Source: an uncultured Clostridia bacterium (lineage in GTDB: Bacteria; Bacillota; Clostridia; Christensenellales; UBA3700). From it: a DNA stretch of 35,353 nucleotides. Of the stretch, positions 28,022 to 35,353 are shown one piece after another (the stretch's first letter is position 1; every line of letters begins with the position of its first letter). Under the pieces are notes generated by a model, which saw only the letters and a list, made by a program, of their open reading frames with translations, had not been told where the DNA came from and ran no database searches. The DNA lies in contig CAMWIL010000006.1 of NCBI GenBank assembly GCA_947174325.1, positions 1-35,353 of the forward strand. The letters are read 5' to 3'. The position numbers and the translations under genes are program-made.

Positions 28022-31000
28022 TTACTTCTTCATAGCCCGTTGTTCTTTAAGATACTCATTGTACCTTTCTATTTGGTCTTCTCTAAGATCTACCATTTCT
28101 TTTGCCGTAGCCAATGCTTGCATATCTGCAACGATAAGTTCCGTCTCTTTGACTTTCACTTTAGTTCCGTCATTAGTAGCGTTACGGCGAATATCTTTCA
28201 TAAACTCGTCTTCCATCTTGAAGAGCGCAACCGTTGTGTCTTTCTTTATCGTAAGCTTCACAAGCGGATTGACTGAAGACTGTCCTAGTAATATAGAATA
28301 CGTCGATTTCTTCTCTTTGCACTTATCTTTGCTCAACGCGTAGGCTTTGAGAGTATCGAATATCTTCTTTTGCTTTGCAGAGAGTTTCGCGTAAGCCTCG
28401 TCAAGCGTAAGTCTAGGAGCGACTACCTTTGCCTTTGGCGCAGGTTTCGTAGCAGGTATCTCTACTATCTTCTCCACAACCTTTTCCACCTCGATAGGCA
28501 CTTCCTTGACCACTTCTTTTTCAACGATCTTCTCGACAGGTACTTCTACGACTTTCTCTACCACTTTTTCTACTTCGACAGGGACTTCCTTTTCCACTAT
28601 CTTTTCGACGGGAACTTCAACTATCTTTTCTACCACTTGCCGTTCACTAGATTGTTGATTTGCGGATAGTTCCAGTATCTTTTCCATCAACTTCTCTTGA
28701 TTGTCTAGTATACGTTTTATAGTTTCGTCATCATTATTTGCAACAGGTTGCAATTTGCTTGCAAGTCTATCCAATACTTCGTCGCTTACAGTAGTAGCCA
28801 CAACTTCTTTATGAGCGGGCTTCTCTGCAAGTTTTTTCATTATCGCTTTCTGACCCTCGATAAGATCTTTGATGACCTCGTCATTGGTCGATGCTTGTTG
28901 AGGCAAATACTGTTGGAAATTAGGCAACATCGCAGTCATAGTCTCAGATACTATTCCTCTTATCTCATCCGCGCCTAAGCCTTGCCCTGCGTATGCATAT
29001 CCGCCTTGTTGTCCATTGCCGTTAGAATTTCCGCCCATCATATGCATAAACATCATTTTCATATCTTCGTCGCGGCGTTGATTTTCTTCTACTCTTCTTC
29101 TGTTTTCAATATCCTTTTGATTACGCTCATATTCGTCCTTTGCGTCTTCGAGATCTCTTTGAGATTTCTTATATCCTCTCTTCTCTATAAGCATAAAGAC
29201 AAAACTCAACACTGCCAAGCCCATCAACACGCACGCTATTATCGTCCAATTCGTCATACTTAATCCGAATAGTCCCGTTCCGCTCACCGCATAGAACGTG
29301 TTGTATTTGCTCTCTATTGCTCGCTTATTCTCTTTCCTCTTATTCGCATAGCCTATGCCCTTACTTGTAAATATTATTATCAATATTATACTGATTACGC
29401 TGGCTATTACCTGCCACCATTCTTTCAAGACTTGTCCTATCTTATCAAAGTCTACTATACCGTCTTTGTCATCAGGATCAGTGTTAGGATCGTTTGGATC
29501 TTCCGGCAAATTCGGATCTTCTTCAAAGTCATAGTTTGGATTGTTTATATCCGATGGATCGCGCAATTCCTCGCCGGGTTTGACAGTGAATTCTACCGGC
29601 TCTGTATTTGCTTCTCCGTTGTCAAACTCAAAGTTGACGTTGTCTTTCAACACCGCTCTGATATAGAACGTTCCGCCTTTGTTCAAGTCCGAATACTCCA
29701 CCTTGTGCATATCCGCGTCATAGTACTCGTATTCAATACCTTGTTGCAACTGTATGCTCGTTAAATTGCGAAGTACCAGCGGTTTTGCCGTTGTATTCCA
29801 TTCGGTGGATATTATACTCCTCGTTATTGTAAATTGTAATTTCGTTTCTCCGCTCAACACTACTGACGAATTGTTAGATGACACCTCTACCCAATACGTG
29901 CCTACCGTTGTCGGCGCGCTATCTATCTTGTTAACTCCCGCGTCGCCCTCGTAATACGTAAACGTCAAGCTTCCCGTAGGCGTTCCGCTTGGGAATCTCA
30001 ACACAACGGGTTTGCCTGTGTATACGAACGAATTACTTGCTAGACTGACGGTTATCTCCGCAGCTCCTCCGCCTATGCTGAATACTGAAGAATACAAATC
30101 CGCTCCGCTTGGGAATTGGTAGTTTCCTTCATAGATACTTTGTAGTTTCGGCAACGCTTTATAATACTTTGTCTGCGTTGCGCTTACTTCTATCTCGTCT
30201 TCGGAGTACGGCGTATCGTTTATGATCTCGCCATCTCTATTTGTCTCGTAATACTCATAGTCTACTTTATCCGCTAACCTGCTATCCGAAAGCACTAAGA
30301 CTCTAAATGCCGTTCCGTTGCTGTCCTCAGCGTTTTTGTACTCCCAGTTGAGTTTTATCTCTACTGGTACGATCTCCCACGAAACCGTCCAAGTAAAGTT
30401 GCCATCATAACTATCCTCATCGCCTTGCTCGGGCAAGATATAGTTGTTTTCGTCAAATCCGTCTGCTATTTTGAATTGAACAGTTACGTCGCCGTAATTA
30501 TTTACTGCCGTTCCTTTGTCGTTTGCGCCCATTAACTCTCTGATTTCAAGTCCATTAGGCAAGTTTTCAAGACTCGGACTTTGCTGCGATCCGGTATATT
30601 CCAACTTGTTCAACCACTTCACTTCGGATAGATCAAACTTGGCTCTTTCTATCGTCCATTCGATTGAATACTCTTGGTTGTTCTCGGCTAGTTTGATTGT
30701 CGTTCTGTAAGTTCCCGCATCCTTGCCGTCCGCGCTTCCTTGCCCGCTTATTTTCTCAACCGTATATCCGCCGTCTAAGCTATATCCGTTTGGCAACTCT
30801 ACTTCAAATCTAAATTGTTCCCCGCTATACGTCAAAGTGTTGGAAAGATTTTTTACTCCCGTTTCGTTGAGTTCCGTTACCGTTCTGTAATTACTTCTTT
30901 CACTATTACCTTCATACAATTTCCATAGTATATTCGTTCTCTGTCCTGCGGGTAATACTGTAAGCGTAGGAGATGGCGTGTCGCCGTCTTTCTTAAAGTC

Positions 31001-33370
31001 TACCGTATAGTTCTTGTTTGTAGTCTTTACTCCAAAACTATAACTACCCTCAAATAGTCCGCCAAGGTTGCTTAGCTGTTGATTTGTCACTTGATATGAC
31101 ATAGAAGGCAATGAAGATGCGTCCAAACTTATCCCTTGGCTTACGTCTATATCCGTGTTCCCATACGGGATATATATCGTTATCGGTACTACGTCGCTTC
31201 CCAACGGCGCGCCGTTGACGTCAACAAATATATCCACCGATATGCTTGCCGTTCCTTCCGATATGCTAAACGCGCTGTTACTTCCTCCTCCGCTCGCTAC
31301 TATCTTCTCTATTACCAACTGCGCAGGAGTTACTTCTACCTCTATCTTAGGCGTAGATGCAAACTTGTAATTTATCGCCTGATCCGCCTTTATAGTAGCC
31401 ACCAATTCATACGTGCCTGCTGCTTGCGCGCTGACGCTGTACGGCGGTGAAGCAACGTTTATTCCTACTCCGTCATAACTCTCTTTCCATGACAATTCCA
31501 TTGAGTTGGAATCAAATCCGTCCAACTGAAATCTTACGTCATTTCCACCGCTATACGGTTTAGATTTAGCTCCTGTTATTGACGGATAAGCTATAGCCTT
31601 CTTATCTATTGTGAATGTTATTCGCTTTTCTCCCGTAGCAAGATCCGACCACATATAATCAGAATTATTTATTTTATACACTATTTCATACGTTCCCGCA
31701 TCTGTGGGCGCAGACGTCAACTTTGTATTGTCTTTATAATACGTCTCGCTGATTTCGCCTTCTTGTATCGCGTTTTGCAGCGGTGTATTATACCAAGTCT
31801 CTCCGTCAGGCGTAAGCGGTTGTCCCGTATACGTCTTACTGAAAGATTTTGGAGTTGTAAATAGATATTGCGTGTAGCTTCCCGTGATATTCTCAGAATA
31901 CACTTCTCCATTTATACTATCCGCAAAAAGCACCGTAATGCTGTAATCGCTTGCATTGACGTTGCTAGGTAAAGTAGCAGTCGCTACGCCGTTGTTAAAT
32001 GACGCCATAGCTTGATAAGCTACCGACCCGTTTCCGGATTTGTCAGTAAGCAAGAATATTGCGTTACCGCTCTGTCCCGATTTGGTTACGGTAACACTTC
32101 CGTTTGTAGCGGTGATATTCGGTTTTCCGGAAGAAAGCGCATTATAATTGACGTAATCGTCTGCCATCATATAGACCTTATATGCAGGCTTACCGTCCGA
32201 AGAAGCAATAGAACCGACAGAGGAAAACGTATTGCCGATAGAAGTCACGTTTGACGCCGTCGCATAAATCACCCTAGAAGGATCAAAGTTGAAAGCAGGT
32301 CGTATACCGAATGTTTGTGTCATATGCGTACAACCAAAAAATCCTTGTGTCGTTAACGCGCTTGCATGTTTTTCAGAACCGTTGTAATGTCCTACGTTAC
32401 GAAACCAAGTACTTGTTGCCAAAGCATTTGATTCTTTAAGATAATCGCCTCTTATGCTGCCGTGATTCGATCTATCGTCATATCCCGGCAAGCCTTCGCT
32501 ATCCGGCGTCCAATCAGGAAGTACTCTTGTACCGTAGACGAGTTTTGTACCGTCGCTCTGTAAATCATAGAATCCCCAATCAGCATTATTGGCATCGAAA
32601 TAATCAAGCAAAAAAAGTTTATCCTGAGTCGTCTCTATTACGGCTGTACCATTTACATGCGAAAAAGACGCCGCCTGACTTGCAAGTATCGTAGACGTAT
32701 ATTGACCTATTCCATCTCCCACCAAATCTACGGTAGTGAATGCCGGCGAAGCAGACGTAACTCTTCTCCAAAGTTTGGTATCATACTCGACTGAAGTTTT
32801 TATACTCTTGTGTTCTTTCTCGTTAAATATAATATTTATCCAGGCGTCGTCATCTGTTATTGTTTGATCAAGCGCCGCATTTCCACTGGGATTGAGATAA
32901 AGACCGCCGTTGAGCGCCGCCCTAATCTTGCTTGTGCCCCAAAACGCATAATATTGACTGGTATAATAAGCGTTATACTGCGACGTACCAATTTGATAGT
33001 CCGCATAAAGCAATAACGTAGTTCCGTCTCCGTATTTGGTATCGCCATTCGCCAACACTCGCCACTTAATTGCCCCATTACGCGCATAGCTACCGGTATT
33101 TCCATTTGTGCCTACGTCAAAATTCTTGCCAAAATAAATATACTCGTTCTGTCCGCCCGTAATGATCTCAGAAAAATGATCGTACGTCTCGCCCTTCTCG
33201 GTAAGATTAAGCACAGAAGCCATAACCGATGAAGCAGAATCAGCGCGCGCGTTGTCGTTTCTCTCTGTAAAAGACAAGTTTGGTATTGCCATTGCCAAAC
33301 ACAGACTCAATATAATTATCAATGCCGCTAAAGCAAAATATCCCCTTATTTTCTTCTTCCGTATATCCAT
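28022..33370 (-). CDS. Giant putative surface/transmembrane protein (DUF6273-like and MBG-like extracytoplasmic region, TM segments, coiled coil, VEKIVE-repeat, novel C-terminal domain)
   Basis: 1782-aa ORF; N-terminal hydrophobic signal/anchor (YFALAALIIILSLCLAMAIPNLSF); GAIKWRVLANGD...QTFGIRPAFNFDPSRVIYAT; repeated TYTGQPL / YTGKPVVL / EYTGSQQSP motifs; TM VIASVISIILIIIFTSKG and WTIIACVLMGLAVLSFVFML; C-terminal charged repeats. Confidence 0.85.
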   Translation of the reverse strand: MDIRKKKIRGYFALAALIIILSLCLAMAIPNLSFTERNDNARADSASSVMASVLNLTEKGETYDHFSEIITGGQNEYIYFGKNFDVGTNGNTGSYARNGAIKWRVLANGDTKYGDGTTLLLYADYQIGTSQYNAYYTSQYYAFWGTSKIRAALNGGLYLNPSGNAALDQTITDDDAWINIIFNEKEHKSIKTSVEYDTKLWRRVTSASPAFTTVDLVGDGIGQYTSTILASQAASFSHVNGTAVIETTQDKLFLLDYFDANNADWGFYDLQSDGTKLVYGTRVLPDWTPDSEGLPGYDDRSNHGSIRGDYLKESNALATSTWFRNVGHYNGSEKHASALTTQGFFGCTHMTQTFGIRPAFNFDPSRVIYATASNVTSIGNTFSSVGSIASSDGKPAYKVYMMADDYVNYNALSSGKPNITATNGSVTVTKSGQSGNAIFLLTDKSGNGSVAYQAMASFNNGVATATLPSNVNASDYSITVLFADSINGEVYSENITGSYTQYLFTTPKSFSKTYTGQPLTPDGETWYNTPLQNAIQEGEISETYYKDNTKLTSAPTDAGTYEIVYKINNSDYMWSDLATGEKRITFTIDKKAIAYPSITGAKSKPYSGGNDVRFQLDGFDSNSMELSWKESYDGVGINVASPPYSVSAQAAGTYELVATIKADQAINYKFASTPKIEVEVTPAQLVIEKIVASGGGSNSAFSISEGTASISVDIFVDVNGAPLGSDVVPITIYIPYGNTDIDVSQGISLDASSLPSMSYQVTNQQLSNLGGLFEGSYSFGVKTTNKNYTVDFKKDGDTPSPTLTVLPAGQRTNILWKLYEGNSERSNYRTVTELNETGVKNLSNTLTYSGEQFRFEVELPNGYSLDGGYTVEKISGQGSADGKDAGTYRTTIKLAENNQEYSIEWTIERAKFDLSEVKWLNKLEYTGSQQSPSLENLPNGLEIRELMGANDKGTAVNNYGDVTVQFKIADGFDENNYILPEQGDEDSYDGNFTWTVSWEIVPVEIKLNWEYKNAEDSNGTAFRVLVLSDSRLADKVDYEYYETNRDGEIINDTPYSEDEIEVSATQTKYYKALPKLQSIYEGNYQFPSGADLYSSVFSIGGGAAEITVSLASNSFVYTGKPVVLRFPSGTPTGSLTFTYYEGDAGVNKIDSAPTTVGTYWVEVSSNNSSVVLSGETKLQFTITRSIISTEWNTTAKPLVLRNLTSIQLQQGIEYEYYDADMHKVEYSDLNKGGTFYIRAVLKDNVNFEFDNGEANTEPVEFTVKPGEELRDPSDINNPNYDFEEDPNLPEDPNDPNTDPDDKDGIVDFDKIGQVLKEWWQVIASVISIILIIIFTSKGIGYANKRKENKRAIESKYNTFYAVSGTGLFGLSMTNWTIIACVLMGLAVLSFVFMLIEKRGYKKSQRDLEDAKDEYERNQKDIENRRRVEENQRRDEDMKMMFMHMMGGNSNGNGQQGGYAYAGQGLGADEIRGIVSETMTAMLPNFQQYLPQQASTNDEVIKDLIEGQKAIMKKLAEKPAHKEVVATTVSDEVLDRLASKLQPVANNDDETIKRILDNQEKLMEKILELSANQQSSERQVVEKIVEVPVEKIVEKEVPVEVEKVVEKVVEVPVEKIVEKEVVKEVPIEVEKVVEKIVEIPATKPAPKAKVVAPRLTLDEAYAKLSAKQKKIFDTLKAYALSKDKCKEKKSTYSILLGQSSVNPLVKLTIKKDTTVALFKMEDEFMKDIRRNATNDGTKVKVKETELIVADMQALATAKEMVDLREDQIERYNEYLKEQRAMKK
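28446..28640 (-). repeat. In-frame VEKIVE(K/V)xVPVE repeat tract
   Basis: Protein VEKIVEVPVEKIVEKEVPVEVEKVVEKVVEVPVEKIVEKEVVKEVPIEVEKVVEKIVEIP with matching degenerate DNA repeats. Confidence 0.9.
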
Positions 33371-33394
33371 TTTTTTACCCCGTTTTTTGTAGGG

Positions 33395-33420
33395 TCAGTA
33401 AAAGTGTACTTTTCCTGACT
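33395..33420. repeat. Near-perfect 26-bp palindrome in leader of the 1782-aa gene
   Basis: gtcagtaaaagt-gt-acttttcctgac; 11 of 12 arm positions pair; contains one arm of the inverted repeat pair 33400-33419 / 33509-33528. Confidence 0.9.
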
Positions 33421-33470
33421 CTGATTTCATAATCAAAATTCGCCATTATTAGCGATATTTATACATAATA

Positions 33471-33499
33471 AGTATACAATAAAGCAATGTCGAATTCAA
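33471..33499 (-). promoter_or_regulatory. Sigma-A-type promoter driving the 1782-aa gene
   Basis: Minus strand TTGAAT TCGACATTGCTTTATTG TATACT, 17-nt spacer, pointing to the ATG at 33370. Confidence 0.6.
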
Positions 33500-33508
33500 G
33501 AATTTTAG

Positions 33509-33528
33509 GTCAGGAAAAGTACACTTTT
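33509..33528. repeat. Second arm of perfect 20-bp inverted repeat flanking the promoter
   Basis: gtcaggaaaagtacactttt is the exact reverse complement of 33400-33419. Confidence 0.95.
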
Positions 33529-33651
33529 TTTGGAATTTTTTGCTATTTGTCGATTTTTTGCGAATTTTTTCACCAAAATTTTACAGTTATTAATAATAGT
33601 TAAGAAGATAATTAAAAAAATGCAATCGACTCTTTTCTCATAATTGATACA

Positions 33652-33682
33652 AAAATAGAGCGATCGACGATCGCTCTATTTT
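33652..33682 (-). terminator. Terminator of the SPOR-like protein gene
   Basis: aaaatagagcgatcg-a-cgatcgctctatttt, 15-bp perfect arms. Confidence 0.7.
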
Positions 33683-33708
33683 CCCCCATTACCTTTGATC
33701 TACACGTC

Positions 33709-34686
33709 TTACTTGACGCCGGTAGACCAAGCGACGTAATTTTGTATCAACTGAAATTTCGTATATCTTATATCGCACAATAAGTTGGGACGGCTGATAT
33801 TGTCCGAACAGAGATTGGAGAGTAAGCCCAAAGAAACGTTGATATCGCTCAATAGCGTCTTTACGTGCGGATTGTCCGATTTACTTTCGGCGCTCAATTC
33901 GTCAAACTGAACTTGAAGATTATCCCTAATATTCTCTATTTGATCAATAGCGTTTTGCTTATCGATCTGTTGAGAGCTGAGCGACTCGCCTATCTTTGCG
34001 AGTTGAGAGACGATTGCGACCGAATAGCCTCCCATACTCTGCATAAGCGCAGAATTATCAGAGAAAATTTTCTCAAAGTCGATTTCTTCAAACTCATAAC
34101 TGATAAGTTGACTTCCCTCGTTTTTTTCCACCACGGAATTGGCTTGTGTCAAGTCGTCGTAAATATCGCCGATAACTAAATACTTGTCTCCGCTTTTGAC
34201 TATATAACCTGCTCCGCCGACTAGTCTAATTTGATCTGCGGAAATCTTTGCGCCTGAATAGTTATCCGCAGATTTGAGCACAATGGCATAAAAACCGCTT
34301 TTGGGCGCAGATTGCGCGCGATAAAGCGAAGAAACCTTTGCTAAAAGCGCGCCGTTTGTGACAAAATCTCCTATTACGATCGTGAGAAGCAAACAAGTAA
34401 TTATTGCAAGACTCATTATCCAACTTTTTCGCTTTGCGTCGTTGCGGTCGTAATCCTGCGGAATTATATCGATGATAGCGTCGTTTTCGTTGATCTCGTA
34501 ATTAGTCTGAACCATACTCGTAAGTTGTGGCACGACCTCGATCTCTACCCGTCCGTCCTCTTCGTAATAATCGGTAGCGCGATCGTAATTCTGAGCGTCG
34601 TCGATAGTCTTGCGCTCAGGAATATCTTCGGCGTTGCCGTTTTTGTTCTTAAAATAATTTTTGAGATAATAATTGCTATAATCCAT
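33709..34686 (-). CDS. Single-TM membrane protein with SPOR-like domain
   Basis: Start MDYSNYYLKNYFKNKNG at 34686; cytoplasmic acidic N-term, TM SWIMSLAIITCLLLTIVIGDFV, then SGFYAIVLKSADNYSGAKISADQIRLVGGAGYIVKSGDKYLVIGDIYDDLTQANSVVEK. Confidence 0.7.
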   Translation of the reverse strand: MDYSNYYLKNYFKNKNGNAEDIPERKTIDDAQNYDRATDYYEEDGRVEIEVVPQLTSMVQTNYEINENDAIIDIIPQDYDRNDAKRKSWIMSLAIITCLLLTIVIGDFVTNGALLAKVSSLYRAQSAPKSGFYAIVLKSADNYSGAKISADQIRLVGGAGYIVKSGDKYLVIGDIYDDLTQANSVVEKNEGSQLISYEFEEIDFEKIFSDNSALMQSMGGYSVAIVSQLAKIGESLSSQQIDKQNAIDQIENIRDNLQVQFDELSAESKSDNPHVKTLLSDINVSLGLLSNLCSDNISRPNLLCDIRYTKFQLIQNYVAWSTGVK

Positions 34687-34703
34687 AGTATAAAGTATGA
34701 CAA

Positions 34704-34733
34704 AATTGCGCCAAATATAACTTTGACGCAATT
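34704..34733 (-). terminator. Possible terminator after deaminase gene
   Basis: aattgcg-c-caaa-tataac-tttg-a-cgcaatt inverted repeat with T4 on the minus strand. Confidence 0.4.
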
Positions 34734-34813
34734 ATATAAGTAAAGAATTAACAATAACAATTTTTGTATAGATAGAGTTTCCTTGACGTTGCTCGAAATG
34801 ACAGAGTCGAAAA

Positions 34814-35266
34814 TTACTGCTCTTTGTACTTCTCTACCAAAACTTCCGCCTGCTTGAACAAGCTCATAGAAAATTCATCGGGGTAACCGAATTTGTAAAC
34901 TACGCGTTTGATACCCGCGTTGATGATCATCTTCGCGCAAATAACGCAAGGTTGGTGAGTGCAATAAAGCGTTGCGCCGTCAACGGAAATACCTAGTTTT
35001 GCAGCTTGGATAATAGCGTTCTGTTCCGCATGCACGGCATAGCAAAGTTCGTGACGCGTGCCCGATTCGATACCGAGTTTTACGCGCAGACACTCCCCTT
35101 TTTCTACGCAAGAAAGAATTCCCGACGACGCGCCGTTGTAACCCGTAGTAAGTATTCTCTTGTCTTTGACGATGACCGCTCCGACGTGTCTGTCAGTCTT
35201 AAAACAACTCGACCAGCCCGCCACAGTCTCCGCCATTTCCATAAATCTATCGTCCCATTTGTTCAT
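34814..35266 (-). CDS. Cytidine/deoxycytidylate deaminase family protein (ComEB/dCMP deaminase-like)
   Basis: Start [21 protein letters not shown] with RBS GAGG; zinc motifs [11 protein letters not shown] and [19 protein letters not shown]. Confidence 0.9.
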   Translation of the reverse strand: MNKWDDRFMEMAETVAGWSSCFKTDRHVGAVIVKDKRILTTGYNGASSGILSCVEKGECLRVKLGIESGTRHELCYAVHAEQNAIIQAAKLGISVDGATLYCTHQPCVICAKMIINAGIKRVVYKFGYPDEFSMSLFKQAEVLVEKYKEQ

Positions 35267-35353
35267 AAGTACCTCGTATTCCTTGCGCAGTATAATATAT
35301 ACGGTCTTCATCTCCCTGCCGAGAGCAAAAGCCGCATATATATAATATTGAAT

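Noticed and set aside
28370-28669. 99-aa plus-strand ORF rich in Tyr/Phe/Asp (RYFYDFLYHFFYFDRDFLFH)
   Set aside because: It is the reverse complement of the VEKIVE repeat tract, not an independent repeat protein.
1-35353. CRISPR array, prophage or transposase gene
   Set aside because: No regularly spaced identical repeats, no integrase, transposase or phage structural genes seen in any frame provided.

Overview
The window reads as a housekeeping stretch of a low-to-moderate GC Firmicutes/Clostridia-like chromosome, mostly coded on the minus strand. Recognisable from the sequence: asnS; a tRNA-Thr(CGT) downstream of it; a pgsA - small membrane protein - valS - HAD phosphatase - two membrane proteins run; a BspA-like leucine-rich-repeat protein; a plus-strand SsuA/NMT1-type ABC transporter (3 genes); a YkvI-like membrane protein; hslO (Hsp33); a SAM methyltransferase; a lysine riboswitch + terminator leading asd-dapA-dapB; a dnaG-rpoD-trmK-Nif3-zinc-ribbon operon; a 1782-aa putative surface/transmembrane protein; a SPOR-like membrane protein; and a ComEB-type deaminase. 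Main hunting results: (1) the promoter of the 1782-aa protein lies between two perfect 20-bp inverted repeats, with helically phased A-tracts upstream, so it is either an invertible promoter or a two-operator control region; (2) the 1782-aa protein joins a long extracytoplasmic DUF6273/MBG-like region to a cytoplasmic coiled-coil/VEKIVE repeat/novel C-terminal domain through membrane segments; (3) upstream of asnS there is a well-delimited ~160-200 nt structured ncRNA (6S-like) that the ORF caller translated as an AsnS N-terminal extension; (4) a 22-bp duplicate of the tRNA-Thr 3' end lies 196 bp from the real one, next to a small GC-rich palindromic insertion. No CRISPR array, rRNA or transposase was found. 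All homology calls come from pattern recognition; no database search was run.
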